The notes below the pieces were generated by a model. That model worked only from the letters and a program-made list of their open reading frames with translations, did not search any database and was not told the DNA's origin. Below are positions 1-12,735 of a stretch of 64,000 nt of DNA, piece after piece (within the stretch, counting starts at the first letter, position 1; each line of letters opens with the position of its first letter). The DNA lies in the NCBI GenBank assembly GCA_022494885.1, contig JAGVSM010003485.1:1-64000 (forward strand). Reading direction: 5' to 3'. A program made the translations under genes and the position numbers. The stretch comes from Micrasema longulum. Taxonomy: Eukaryota; Arthropoda; Insecta; Trichoptera; Brachycentridae.

Positions 1-929
1 GGGGGTTCAGGCGGTGTAAAATATTTTATTTTTTATGTAAGAAAATGATGAATTACAAATAAAATAAGAAAATTATACATATGTAAATATAAAAATAAAA
101 TAGGATAAAATTCATTAGTTAAGTATACCTTATCCAACTGTAGCTTATAATTTTAAAAATAAGTTGTTATATGTTAGAAAACAATGAGTTAATGTTTATA
201 AGTCGTTAGTGTGTAGTAGTGTAGTCATGTTTTAGACAAACAGTGGAAAAAAGAAGACTATTTAATAGCATTGTTTTGTACTTTATTCTTAACAAAATAT
301 GTGACAAATAGTGAACAATGGAAACTTTTAAAAAATAGTGCGCCTGTAACCTTTAAATCATAAAATTTTATGTGAATCATTAAAACCGTTTAAAAATGCA
401 TCAGCTTTTGACCCGAAAGTACCTAAATTTTGCTATTTGGAACACTACACCCATAATTAATAAATTACAACAGTGCTACTAAAAGTGAACTGACATTTAT
501 TGATAAATACATAATATTTCAAATATCTGCCTTCTAATAACATACAAAATGATAAATCAAACCGCTCATACACGCGTTTGTGTAATATTCATGTAAAAAA
601 GTGAATTGAACAGGAATGTTGCGTCTCATTAAATGAAATAATACAGACCAAAATGGACACCAAGTCGTTGGAACAATAGGCATAATCCCCCAGTCTACAC
701 ACGTGCGTTTCCAGAAATTCTCCAGCAGCCAGTGGACCACATGGTGACGGTATCTACCTACTGTCTACAAAAAATTCTCTTTGGACATCTATCTCCCTTT
801 GTTAACCATGGAGTTGATACAGTGCTTTATTTATTTAGTTTTTTATTGCTTAGTTCTTGGCATGAACACTTGACAAACTTACTACTATGCTCTATTTTTT
901 ATAAATTTATTGATATCATTCTAACTTTG

Positions 930-1320
930 CTAGAATTCCACTCGTCCATGCGCTTTGTAGCTGCACGATGATTGGTTATCTAGCTTTCATATATCAACTT
1001 AAAAATACCTAAATTTTGTAAATGGGATCTAGAATTCCAATCGTCTATGCGCTTAGTAGCTGCAAGACGTGTTGTAATCTTACTCCTTTTATTATTCATA
1101 TTATTTTTATTTTTTTTTAGTATCATTAATACACTAAATTTATCTGTCAATTTTTAAAATGTGTAAATGGGGGCTAAATTTCTAACTGTCTATGCGCTCT
1201 GTAGCTGCAAGGCGTCCTGAAATCTAGCTCCTATCTGTTATATTTTTTTATTGATCTTAATTGAAATCGAGGAACTAGAATCCCAACCGTCCATGCGCTC
1301 TGTAGCTGCAAGACGTACTG
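930..1320. repeat. Four diverged copies of a ~40-bp motif
   Basis: Four related blocks start at 930, 1029, 1174 and 1275 (spacing 99, 145 and 101 bp). Each reads roughly CTAGAATTCCAATCGTCTAT followed by GCGCTCTGTAGCTGCAAGACG. The last ~25 bases of each block are best conserved; the DNA between copies is AT-rich and less alike, although copies 2 and 3 also share a GTAAATGGG lead. In one frame three copies read LE-x-x-x-SMR-x-VAAR, but copy 3 has a stop, so a coding role is doubtful. They lie upstream of the MTBP-like exon, probably in one of its introns. Confidence 0.8.
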
Positions 1321-1531
1321 GGATACTTATTAATTGTACAGCGCCCTTGAGGTGATTTTCACAAAAATGACGCTATATAAATTATCCAACTATATATATA
1401 TATATATATTGATAAACATGCTTGTATAACTTTAGAACCGGTCAGTAGAAAAAATAAATTGCTAAAAACAATGTTGCTTTTTTTCATTTTATTTAAATAA
1501 TTTGTGTTTTAATTACGGCTTTATATTTCAG

Positions 1532-3188
1532 AAACTTCTTTGGGCAGTAGCAGAAGCCCTAAGGGCCCACGGAATCGGCATGTCACATGATTCATTCAAG
1601 CAGCACGCCACCTCCTTGATCCGACTTACTCGTAAACTCTGCACTCTCCCGGTGCATATGCGAGCTTTGAGAACTCCATTCTCGTCTACGAGTGACACGT
1701 TACTAAAGTGAGTTTTACTTTCTCGCTGACTAATTTCACCGTACCTTGTAGGTATTTTAAAGTAGATATCTAAAATTGATAAAATGACTGACATTTGAAG
1801 ATTGAGGATCTGTTTAATCTCCAATGTTAATAATTAAGCATTTAACGGCGGTTCTCATAAAAAATGTACCTGACTAAATTTTCCTGATAACAGTACTTTT
1901 TTTTGAAACAGTGTAAATCAATTCAAATATACAGTTCAAAGTATCATTAACTTGGAAAAACATTGGCACAGTTTAATCATTCAAATCATCAAAACTGATA
2001 CAATTATTTTGAGAACCGCCGTTAAACCACGTGACAGTTCTGCCAGAGTGTGACTTAGGCTCAGATTTTTGTCTTTGCTGAGGAGTTTGAGCCTAGTTTG
2101 CAAACGGCCATGTAAATAAAAAAAAAATAAGTTCAAAAAAGAAAATATCTTACATAGGAATTGAGAAAATATGGATGTTTCAACATAGGCAGAATGATGA
2201 ATGTTACACAGTGTGTAAAATGGCCATTTAAACCAGCTAACGACAGGTCATAAGCCCTGTAAATGCCTGAACTTTCATATTCCTTTCTCAAAAATGTTTT
2301 CCCTCTGTTGCAACAAATTTAGATCTTAATAACTCCATAGGGAGAAAATCCATCCTGCCTACAAACATTTAGGCATACTCAAAACATTGTTAGTTAGTTT
2401 TACGATCATAATAAATGAATCACTTAAATATGCTACTTTATAGCTTATGATGTTCTTATTTTGATTACGATGATGCTCTGTGTTAATTTAGACTTATGTA
2501 TTTATTAATGACGGCGTGGAATTCTCGAAAAAACTGTATTACCGTGTAGTTATTTTTTCTGCCACTCTTTTCTGTAATTGTTATTGGTAGTCAAACAAGA
2601 AAGGGTTTCGGAATTTAACTATTCAATGATTTGATTTATAAAACTGTGTATTGGAACCACATAACCTCTTTCTGTGTCCTGTATTATGTCTAAAATATTT
2701 ATATCGTTTATTGACCTTATCTTTTATGTGTAACCCGATCATTGCTGACTGTATGTTTCTATAAAATAAATAAGTAAATATCTGTTTCTAGAATTGCCCG
2801 GCTGCACGTATTTGCGGTGATCAAAGGACGATCGGTTGACGAACTGTTCGTAGAAGAACAGATCAAACAACTGAACGCCGCTTCCTCAAAGGTAGTGGGC
2901 TACGTTCCTCCGAGCTCCCACGATCCCAGCAAAGTGATGACAACTTCCACGCTCAACAAAAACAGCGAAAACTCATACGGTGAAGTGAAAGTTTTCAAAT
3001 CCGACAGTAGTACTAAGAAAACAGTTTTGCAGGACAAGACTGTCAACATTGACACTAAGTCAAACAGTAGTAGCAACAGTATAGCGAATCCCGATCTCAA
3101 GAAACCAGCTTTGTTTAGAGACAATAATAAATTAAGAGCGAGGCGACAAATCAGTTTTGACAATATGGAAGATCCTTCAAGTAGGTGA
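1532..3188 (+). CDS. 3' end of an MTBP/Sld7-like gene (last two coding exons, partial)
   Basis: Exon 1532-1707 follows a TTTCAG acceptor and ends at GTGAGT. Exon 2792-3188 follows TTTCTAG and ends in TGA. The phases agree (two bases of a codon before the intron, one after), and AATAAA occurs near 3292. The joined 191-residue C-terminus has a helical segment with VAEALRAHGIGMSHDSF, then TLLKIARLHVFAVIKGRS, then a Ser/Asn/Lys-rich low-complexity tail ending in RRQISFDNMEDPSSR. The VAE-x-L-x-x-HGI-x-x-x-H-x-x-F pattern resembles, from memory, the C-terminal domain of MTBP (Mdm2-binding protein, partner of Treslin in replication origin firing; yeast counterpart Sld7). That assignment is inference. 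The 5' part of the gene is outside the window. The last exon could instead splice on at the GTAGGT at 3180, but the stop and nearby polyadenylation signal favour an end here. Confidence 0.5.
2161..2395 (+). repeat. Copy of the window's most abundant interspersed repeat
   Basis: This holds the recurring string ACAGGTCATAAGCCCTGTAA, then CTTTCATATTCCTTTCTC, TTTTCCCTCTGTTGCAACAA and an end near ACATTTAGGCATACTCAAAA. Other copies or fragments lie near 12195-12320, 32365-32505 (minus), 42117-42240, 45636-45840, 46430-46545 (minus), 47495-47660 (minus), 51403-51450, 52145-52320, 52455-52650, 62790-62940 (minus) and 63130-63185 (minus). The copy at 45636 has inverted ends (GAGTTTGTCCAAATGT and its complement), which suggests a MITE-like element of ~200-300 bp. 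Confidence 0.85.
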
Positions 3189-3299
3189 CCAATATTTGTG
3201 TGAAATAACTTTATCTACTAAATAATCTCAAAATACACATTCAACTTGACCAAATTCTGGTTCAACACGTTTGCCTTGTTAATAATATTTAAATAAAAA

Positions 3300-6200
3300 G
3301 TGCAATTTAATTTTTGAATTACTAATTTTTAGTGTGTATGTAGGAGTGTAAATCAATAATTTGAAATATTGACTGATAAGCTGTAATTTATTTGTGGTTT
3401 GGATTTTAATTAAAATGCTATGTGTGGAAATTAGAGGATATAAGATAAATTTTAAGGCTAGCATCGGATTTTATATACATTTTTAGATTTTGAACAATAA
3501 TTGTTATATCACTTCTTAAAACTTCCCTCGTAATGTAAAGGATCACCGGTTGATCATAAAAATCTACAATTTTAACCGCTTTTATGAATACACATACACT
3601 CACTTTCAGTCCACTCCCAACTTCATAATCATGTAAATTTTTTATTTTACAACAGATACATGTTTTGCAAAATTCAATGTATCTCAATTGTGACACAGAC
3701 TACTATAGAGTTCCATTATTCTTTTATATCAAACTAACTACCAATAATTTTGTCTGTAAATTTATGAGATGTAAGTGCATTAAGACGTAGATAATTACTA
3801 CGCAGCTTTGAATAGTTTGACCATGTGCAATAGATATTTTTATTTATTTATTCTGTAATTACCAGCTTGCGATAGATTGCAAATGAAATCAAAATTAACT
3901 TCAAAATACTTCAAGATAACATCTATATGTTCATTAAAAATATCTGATTTTATTTGAAAATTTAGAAACTTTTCACTATACTTATTTTCTATTTGAAATT
4001 ATCTATGTAATATGATGATTAGCTTCTCAAAATATTCTAATGTGATATAAAAATAACAGCGTAATTAAATTTGTAATAAATTTGGCTTGTGTTCAGAAGC
4101 GTTAGATTATCAACTAATAGATCATTTATATTTTGTTATGTCAATTAAATGATTGAGAAAGTAAAGGTGGGATTCGCCAAAACCATTTTATATGTTTTTT
4201 TATACCTTTGCACTGATAAACTTTAATAAATGACTAATCATGCGTAAGTGAACGCACCCCACTATAATATATAAAAATGTACTGATCCGCCTTGCTCATG
4301 TTAGTAAATTTATGTTTTAATCCTTTTAGTCCTACCGGGCCAATTATCGACTTCAAAATTTTGAATATTTTTTTAAATAACTATCACTGACTCATTAACT
4401 TTAAAATGCACGCATTTACCGTATATTAACATCTGTGGGTGACTTGTCAACTGTTTACGAGATCTATTGCAGTCATTTAAATATTGATATAATATACCAA
4501 ATAAAAATACTTCAACTAAATCAATAGATCAATAGTTTCTCACGTGTTTCTAATACACACAAACATAGAAAGTTATCATAAAAAATATTTTTTTAAATAA
4601 TGCTACGAATTTAAAATGTGTATATTACTTGCTAATCTAGCTCATTTCACAAAACTAAATATCAACCAACATAAAAAATATCTGTTTTTTTGTTAATACA
4701 TTGCATGAAATCTTTTGTGCACTCTATGCAAAATAGACAGAGATCAAAAGGGTTAAATGCATATACTTATCAATTGAAATTAAATATTTTTTATGAACTG
4801 TTTTGCTGGATGACAATTGAGTGGTATTATGAATAAAAGCATAATATAATCAAAATAAAAACCCTCTGTTTTTAACCACTTAATATTTATTTAATTACCA
4901 ACTAGTTTTGAATCTACACAAGCTTCCTTATCAAGGTATAATTTAGTAACGAATATTATCCTATTTTATATTTTTAACAGTGTCTACTAAATCTAGTAAA
5001 GTTACTATGCCAAGTATTATTATGTGTTTGTGGAAGTATTGAGTGAGAGGTGATGGGGGTTGAAATTCAACCATTTGCACTTCTAAAGTTAGACAAGAGA
5101 GGACTATAGGAAATATTCTTTATTTTATTATTTATTGTTTTTATGTATTTATCGCTTTTTTTAATTTCTAAGTAGTCTAATTTTGATGTTTTATTTTCAA
5201 CGCGTAGAACCTTCGATCCAGTGTCTATTAAAATTAAGATTAGATGGTTTACACGTTCGGAAATACAGTAAAATCCCCCTTTTCATGTTTTTCAAAGGAG
5301 CAAGAAAAGAAAGTGTAAAACTGAGGAAAAGGGTAAAGTGAGGAAATGTAGATCGCTGCAAAATTGTTTCACACTTTTATGTCAACTTTTTAAACCATCT
5401 TTTTTATAACTTTAAATATATCTATTGTTATGTTTTAAACATCGCAATTTATTGATATTAAAACTTTATTGTTCCTAAAAGTTTGTCAACTGCGTATCAT
5501 GCTTTTTCGTACAAGTCAATATGACGTTTTTGTTCAAATGAAAACTAAGACTAACCCTAAAAGAAGAAACTTAAACAAAAATATCAATTATACTGCACCT
5601 ACTTTGAATTTAGGTTAAGACAATAATTTATCCTTTATTAGTTGTTTACCTGTTTTTATTCTTCATTCGCGTGGCACACGCGGTGGCGTGCAGATCGCGG
5701 CACCATCATTACAATGTAATTTTGGCTTTTTTGACACATCAAATGAATTATGAAAAATTTTGAACGCTAAACCGATGAAAATGTAAAAAACTTTTATTGC
5801 GAGGAAGTTTAAATGAGAATGTATGAATAAAAATGGGTCCTGAACATTTCGGTGTAAAAAGCGGGAAAACGTAAAATTGAGGAACGTAAAAACAAGGTTT
5901 TACCATATTATAAACATTTAGGCACCTTAAGTGTTCATTCTTTTACTCTAATATTAAACTTTCTTTTTGTTTTTCCCATATAAATTGAATCACAACCATT
6001 ACAATTTAGTTGGTTCTTACTTGATGAGGAAGCTTGTGTAGCTCTGAAACCGGTCGGTAATAACAAGCGCTTAAAAACAAAGTGTTAACAAACTTAGTGC
6101 TTCAAATACAATTTTTTAAAGTATAATATGTATTTTAAATGAATAACCTAGCTATTATAACATTCTGTGATAAATGTATATCAGACCTTCATATGTATAT

Positions 6201-7335
6201 TACACATGAATTTTTAAAATGTAGATCGCAATTTATCCTCTACAGGAACAAGATGAAGCAGTCGGATTTGCGTATTACATACAGCTCTCAGCATGATAAA
6301 TGTATATATCGTCATTGTGCCTGTAAAATCTGATAAGTAAAATTGTAAAAATTGATTAACATAATAATGTAGTTTTTGATAGTGGTTTTTTTTTTTATTT
6401 GTTGATAGCAAAAAGGAAAAATAAGTAAATTTAAAAAAATATATTTAAGTGTGTTCTGTTGAAACAAAATTGTGTAATCTTGATGAGAAATTAAAAATGT
6501 AAAAACACTTAACAGATATTGCTGGTGCAATGATGATATGTAATTAACTAAATAGTTAATGATGCAAAATAATGTTTTCACCATCCTTCTCACCCTCTTT
6601 CATTTCAATTTATTGCAAATAATTTATTTAATAGAAATTTAAAACTGACTCAAAAATTATAAATAATTTAAGGTTTGTATATACCGCGCAAAATGATTTA
6701 TCAATACATTTGAAAGTGTAATATTTTTTCTCAGAAACATAATATTATCTATAAACGTAAATTTTGTAAATAATGAATGTAATAATGTACTGATTTCCTT
6801 CCCTTTGTTTAAAAAATAAATATTTATGTTATAAAGATGTTTTTTTTTAAATAATTTTTTCATAAATTTGTAAACATTACCCTTGCTGATATTCTTTGGT
6901 TTTCACAGCCGTTTAGATGCGCATTGCGTTTTTCTTGGTTATAATGCCATGCACCGTTCATATTTTTTAGCATTTCAAAATCTTACCTTAAATACTCGTA
7001 TAAGTTTTAAAAAATTGAAAAGATGTTTTATGCCATACAGCTTAGGTGTAAAATATATTTTAATATCTACTGCGCCTCAAGACTATTGAAGTTTGGGTAT
7101 TCGAGCATTTTACAGCAGTATTTTTATCGAATCAAAACAAACATTTCCGAAATTTTTAATGTTTATTGCAATGAAGAGACACGTGCTAAATGATAAATTT
7201 ACATTAAAACAATCTTAATACTTTTTTATAGTATTAAAAACTAACAAATTTTGTGATTCTAGTAGATTTTTTTAAATTCGTCTCATCTAGATACTTCCGT
7301 TATCATTTTGACGACTCATTCTGAAGCTGGAATAT
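3300..7335. other. Long AT-rich intergenic stretch with no supported gene
   Basis: I find no coding exon with splice support. Open frames here are short and of low-complexity composition. A GAAACCGGTCGGTAATAA string at ~6049, resembling GAACCGGTCAGTAGAAAA at ~1434, may be an old retroelement remnant. Nothing else stands out. Confidence 0.5.
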
Positions 7336-7339
7336 CGTA

Positions 7340-7580
7340 AATACACATGCATGTAGACTTTTAACTTTACATGAGAGCGGTTTAAAATAATTTTGGCACT
7401 ATGTCACAACTTGATAATTACAAAGGCATATTATTTGATACTCGGGTTAGTTATATATATTTTATTTTTTGCAAACCTGGAATATAAAGCCTTTATAAAA
7501 ATTTTTCAAGATTAAATATAAAAGAAGGTCAATGTCACAATTTTAGCACATCCGTCGTTCTATGATCCCGACGACATGTG
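7340..7580 (+). repeat. ~250-bp interspersed repeat, copy 1
   Basis: Contains GGCACTATGTCACAACTTGA, TTTGATACTCGG, TATAAAGCCTTTATA and a GTCAATGTCAC block. A minus-strand copy lies at ~13600-13745. A plus-strand copy at ~21655-22875 is split by the insertion of two TA-targeting DNA transposons. Confidence 0.75.
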
Positions 7581-7916
7581 CACATGCATGTATGTAGTAT
7601 GTATGTGCACATACATATCCACATGACAATATTCAAAACGTAATATTGTATGCTGTAATAATTTTTAAAATGCAATATTCAGTACAGTAACTTTTTATCT
7701 AGTCTAAACAACGTCATCCATGTTTTTTCTAAGCCCATGAGTTCATGACTCATAAAAACCAATTGGTTTTATCATTATCAGAAAATACATTCTTATCTTA
7801 ACCCTACAAAAGGCTTATCTCTTGCCATTAATCTATTTTTCCATTGAAATACATTAGCGATTATTAATATTTCAATAAACAGTGAATCGAATGAACAGAC
7901 ATTTTGTTTTTTTATC

Positions 7917-10900
7917 ATGGGAAATCAACAAGCATACATCGGAGGACTAACGGAAGATGTTTTAGATGATTATGTCGAGTTGTCCTACTTATCAAAATCT
8001 GAAATATTGTTGTAAGTATGTAGAAAAATATAATTAATCAAAATATACTTATACTTTTGGAATTTTTAGTGCAATAATTTTTCTTATAGCCTTTTGAAAC
8101 GGTTCTATTCTATGGGGCCTGAACTCATGGATTATGATTATAATTATCGATTTCATAGGAATGAGATTATAGAAAAATTTCCAGTTTTAAAGGTGAGCTG
8201 TATAATACCTACATAACATTTGCATATTAAAGTTGAAATTCCTATAACTAACTAACGATAAACAATGTAATGGCAGGTCTGTCCATACAATATATATCAC
8301 TTGTTATACAATATTTATCATTTTTGTTTGATGAGTAATAGGTTTTTTTTTTAAAGAATTACTTGCGTTTTTATGATTACTGAAATATTTCAACTGTGGG
8401 ACTATTTTCTTTTAGTTTTAAATTACCAAGATCTAGAGTCCGCGACTTTACTATACTACCACAAGACAACTCGTCTCAATAAAAAAATAAATTGTTATGA
8501 TATGAAATTAGCATCAAATAGAGAGATGTGTAATACATTATATCGTCGGTGATACTACAATACCGCTTAATCTTTTTTTTTACAAAAATGTCCTATTGAA
8601 ATAAACTCATTATAGGGACTAAGAGATGTTAGTATTTAATTATTGCTATTTTTACTCTAAATAATGTTAGTTTTTCTGATACTCAAGCGGTATTTTTGAT
8701 TGATTAAAATCGTAAGTAATTTATTTATTTACATACATAAGGTTATTTTACATTTTTTGAGACAATAAGTCCCAACTCTATTTGACTAAAAGTCCTGTGT
8801 TGAGATGGGACGAGCAATTATATGACACAGACACATGAGTATATCACCATAAATATAGGATTAGAAACATAAAAAATAATTATAAAAAATATTTTAAAAA
8901 AACATATATATGGCACATCAATATGGTAAACAGTAAACTCAAGCATTTGGAAAATCATCAAGGAGATTCCCACTCAAATCCCTCCCACTAAGGAAAATCC
9001 AGTCCTTAACGCCTTTCTTGAAAATATTTTTTTTCCTTGAGAGCTTAATACGTTCTTCCAAAATATTGAACACTCTCGGTGCGATAAATGAGAGATGTCT
9101 CTGAGCAAAAGTCGTACGGGTTTTGGGTATGACATAACTCCTGCTCTGGGAAAACCTCGTACGGACATTCTGCTGAGACCTCTCCTTATTGTTTGACCAG
9201 AAGTGTGTAAGTGCTTCTTTTAGGTACAGTTGTCTCATATCCAGCACCTTCGTGTATTGGAACAACTGATCTGACGGGTATGTTGGAGAGCGCCGGAATT
9301 TATTCTCAATAATAATTTCTGTGAAATTATGAGCGGCTTGAAAATGGATGCCGCACAACCCCCCCAGCCAGCTATTCCATAGGTTGCCATGAAGTAAATT
9401 TTAAAATCACTAGTGACAAACAACACCTAAGTGTAAGGAACTAAAATATTGTAAGCCATTGTGAACTTTTTTAAAATAGTTTTTTTAATTTGTCATTAAG
9501 ATTACACAATTCAGTTTCAACAAAATAAACATAAATATTTTTTCTAAAGAAAATGACATAATTTTCCTTTTTGTAAAATAATAAATATAAAAAATGGTTT
9601 TAAAAAATCCATACTCAAATGGTACATTGTTTTATTGATCTCCTGAACATTTTTTAAAGTGTTGCTTAACAGATATTGCCAGCACAACAACGATATATAT
9701 TGAAAATGAGGAAATTCAGTGATATGGGAAATAGGATATAAAAAACATTTTCTTAAACGCATTTAATAATACAGCCAAAAATGTTTAAAAATGATTTTTA
9801 CAAAAATGAACTACTTTGAAACGTCACAGGTTCTAGTGAAGAATAACCAATCAATAGTGTGGTTATGTATTGTGATAGATTTCCAGTTTCCTGGTAGCCA
9901 TTTTTTTGCATTTCAACAGCTGCGGCGTTCTACTTTTAAATGGCAGCACAATACACCGATGACAACTCGTGACATCGCGGACAAAGTAATTTCAAAATTA
10001 CAAAACTTCAAAAAATCATAGTGATGATAATACGATGATGTTATGTTCCTATTGAAATATCAATGTTATATCAAAACATTATTTTCAAATATAAAATTTC
10101 ATATAATCTACCTATTCAATGTTTTTTATATATTTGAATTTTATTTTTAGTACAATCCTTTCCAAGACAGAATATTTCATGTATTTTCATCCAAAAAAGA
10201 TGAATGCTTTTCTTTCGAAGACATGTTGGATTTGTGTTCAGTTATGAGCAAAGATTGTCCCGATACCATCAAAGCTGCATGGGCATTCAAAATTTTTGGT
10301 AAGAGTAAATAGAGTGAACAAAAAAACGATTCTTACAATGTTTTTGTGTGGAGCTAAACAATAGAAGTCCTTTATTTCAGATCTTGACAATGACAACCAC
10401 ATTAACATGGATGATCTATGTGAGACGATTGATCGGCTGACATGGGATCGCGCTAACCCTACAAGATTGATTGAAAATTCAGAAAAACAAAAAATTGCAC
10501 ATATCGTATGTATTTAAAAGATGTCACTGCCATGAAAACGTATTGATTGTAGTCTACAGGCTATTTTTGTTTCTTTATAATACTAATTAAATAATTTCTT
10601 TATCACAATACCTTCTCATGAAAAAAATCTGTGGCATTTAAGTAGAGGTACCTACATCTCACTATTAACTGAGTTTGCAGGAAAGGCATTCAAATTTTCT
10701 AACTAAACTTTAAATCCCTATACTTAAGAATTAAATACGTTGAGCGGCATAAGTCACATTATATTTCTTCTCATATTTGGGTTTTTTTTATGTCGTGAAA
10801 GGCAATTTTTATACAAGTTTCGTGTACTTTTTTACCTAATAGTATTTTCAAATTATTTTTTTAAATGCAATTTTTTATTATTATTACCTTTACTAATTTT

Positions 10901-11900
10901 ATTATAAAAATATATATATTTTTCCCGATTTTTATATCTTCACCCAACCTTCCGTAGACCTTTTAGAGTGGAACTGCATACTTACTCATTTTTTAAATTT
11001 TAGTGACATGTACCTCTTTACTTAAATGCCACAGAAATTAGTATTATTGACAACTATTATTCTTGGTGGAATGCTATTAAAATTAAAAACATGTATGACT
11101 TTCGCTCAGAGAAATTTCTCTTTTGTGACCCCAAGAGTGTTCAATGTCCTGGACGAACATATTAAGTTCTCCAAAATGAAAACCATTTTCAGGAGAAGTG
11201 TGGATTTTGTCTAAGGGATGAGGCTATGGCAGAAGACTGCTGCGAGACATTGCATAGATTTATATACTATTAAACGTGATTATTAAAAGTTTAGTTAATG
11301 TAATAATTTTTATTTTTAGTATTTTTTAATAATATGCATGCTTCCACTTTCTATTATGTTATATCCCAAGTCAACACAGGGCTCTGGGCCTCATAGAGTT
11401 AGGGATACGTTTTTTTTCGTAATATCTATCTTTGTATATGTACTTATAAATAAAAAAATATTTAAAAATTTGAAGAATTTAATAATATGAGTAAATTATA
11501 TTTTCATGTACTTGATACACTTCTACTTGTTTATTTGACCCATTAGCGTTGTCACCTTCCGATAATATTCTAGAAAGTCCAGAACGTGAAATAGCTACTC
11601 TAATAATATTTATTTATTTATTTTAGTCCATAACTGCTATATGCTATAAATATTATGGCAATTGAATTATTTTTTTCATTTTATAAGAACATAAGCTTTT
11701 AAATAATACTACTGTGCAGATACTAAGTTTTATGTACAATATATTGGTTTATTTATTGTTTTTTAAAAAATGAATTAAATCTTTTACAGCTTTTAAATGA
11801 AATGGATTTGCAATACATTGGCAGCTTGGGGCCTGTGGAGTTTAACCATTTATTATCCAAAATGCCAGAATTCAAGAATGCATTTTACTTCAAAATATAA
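7917..11900 (+). CDS. Calcium- and integrin-binding (CIB) family protein, five exons
   Basis: Exons are 7917-8011, 8090-8192, 10151-10298, 10381-10505 and 11790-11900. All junctions are GT-AG and in phase, giving 193 residues, the usual CIB length (~190). CIB proteins are small EF-hand sensors that bind partner helices at membranes, such as integrin tails and TMC channel complexes. The N-terminus MGNQQA fits N-myristoylation at Gly2 and resembles the CIB2 start. The body shows YNPFQDRI (CIB N-P-F-x-[ED]-R-I), FSFEDMLDL and AWAFKIFDLDNDNHINMDDL. The EF3 loop (residues 116-127: D, D, D, N, D at positions 1, 3, 5, 9, 12) looks competent. The last loop (163-174) has Gln at position 3 and Ile at position 5, so it is probably not a normal calcium site. 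The C-terminus PEFKNAFYFKI matches the family's hydrophobic tail. Introns 2 and 4 carry LINE fragments. The paralog (CIB2 versus CIB1/3/4) is not certain. Confidence 0.93.
8350..8480 (-). repeat. tRNA-derived SINE (family 2), in CIB intron 2
   Basis: A diverged minus-strand copy. It shares the AAGTACTTGCGTTCTTATGA-type tail and the degenerate tRNA-like head (CTACCACAAGACAACTC) with the copies at ~25462-25612, ~49735-49885 and ~54243-54430. Confidence 0.55.
8538..8700. repeat. Repeat fragment shared with 18143-18260
   Basis: TCGGTGATACTACAATACCGC at 8546 and the later ATTGCTATTTTTACTCTAAA recur in the same order at 18147-18255, beside the LINE reverse transcriptase fragment. This suggests a shared mobile element, here only an end piece. 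Confidence 0.6.
8735..9370 (-). mobile_element. Non-LTR retrotransposon 3' fragment (RT C-terminus plus 3'UTR)
   Basis: The minus-strand reading at 8939-9358 ends like a Jockey/CR1-type reverse transcriptase ORF: LDMRQLYLKEALTHFW, then VIPKTRTTFAQRHLSFIAP and RVFNILEERIKLS. Only the C-terminal ~140 residues remain, followed by a 3'UTR with CCCAACTC and TCCTGTGTTGAG blocks. It is 5'-truncated, as LINE insertions usually are, and lies in CIB intron 2. Related copies are at ~11026-11450 (plus) and ~28490-28720 (minus). Confidence 0.75.
11026..11450 (+). mobile_element. Second copy of the same LINE 3' end, in CIB intron 4
   Basis: MTFAQRNFSFVTPRVFNVLDE matches the RT C-terminus at 8939-9358 in the opposite orientation. 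Downstream, GTCAACACAGGGCTCTGGGC matches the complement of the 8762-8800 3'UTR block. It is degenerate. Confidence 0.7.
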
Positions 11901-12089
11901 AAGCCGCAAATCCTTCCTGTTTTTCAAAAAATGATTGCCAAAGTTATTAAAACAAGATATGAAATAAAAAATCTCAAATAAATAGTTAGCTTATACATTT
12001 TTAATTTTGTAATAACACATTTGTAACAGAAGTGTTAAAATTTATGTATTAAACAACTTATTATTGAAATATATGTACACTGTAATAAC

Positions 12090-12160
12090 ATTTAGAGCAC
12101 ACATAAGAACATGTTTATATGTGCCCTATTTTAAGATTAAAAAATAAATAAATAATTATT
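12090..12160 (+). repeat. Retroelement-like 3' tail, shared with 62306-62365
   Basis: A hairpin-like ACACATAAGAACATGTTTATATGTG is followed by CCCTATTTTAAGATT and an AAAT-type tail. The same string ends a repeat at ~62306-62365. This looks like the 3' terminus of a LINE or SINE. It lies ~200 bp past the CIB stop codon. Confidence 0.55.
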
Positions 12161-12612
12161 TTAGTTTCAAATTTACTGTAACTTAAACCAAAAACATTTT
12201 TGAAAAAGGAAAGACTTCCATGTTCCCTTTCTGTTATCATAAATTTGAATCTAACAACTCCCCAGTGAGTGGAATACAACCTTGTCTACAAACATTTGGA
12301 TATACTCAAAATATTATTGGTTTACTATTGAGCACGGTTCAAACCTCAGACTTTTGCTTCACAAATCCATAACACTACCGCAGCCCGTTTTTTGAAAATT
12401 GTATTTACATTTTGAAATCACCAAATGGTAGGCCAAAGTAATGCCAATAAATAATTATTCCCAGAGACTTATTTAATATACTTATCTCTGAGATCTAAAT
12501 TAATATCCCTATTTTTTTAATGCTGACAATATATACAGCTAAAATATTTATATACATACAATTGACATCTAATTAATTTGTTAGAATCATTACAAATAAT
12601 TTATGTAATAAT

Positions 12613-12735
12613 ATGGAAGGCATTTTCGAAAACAGTTATCGCCGAAAATCTAAAGCTGCTCTTTTGCTGAATCTCGAATTGAAAGATGTATCTCTGTTTT
12701 CTTTTTTCAATAAAGTTGGTGGATTCTTATATTGA
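12613..12735 (+). CDS. Possible 40-residue small ORF, unknown
   Basis: An ATG-initiated frame begins MEGIFENSYRRKSKAALLLN and ends in LYNLEL-independent sequence FFNKVGGFLY before TGA. Its composition is more protein-like than the surrounding AT-rich DNA. There is no splice evidence, conserved motif or recognised family. It could be a mobile-element fragment. Confidence 0.2.
   Translation: MEGIFENSYRRKSKAALLLNLELKDVSLFSFFNKVGGFLY

Noticed and set aside
3709..3735. VPLFFYIK reading resembling the PLFxYR motif
   Set aside because: A chance hit in AT-rich DNA: no signal peptide, acidic run or splice context, and far from the cluster.
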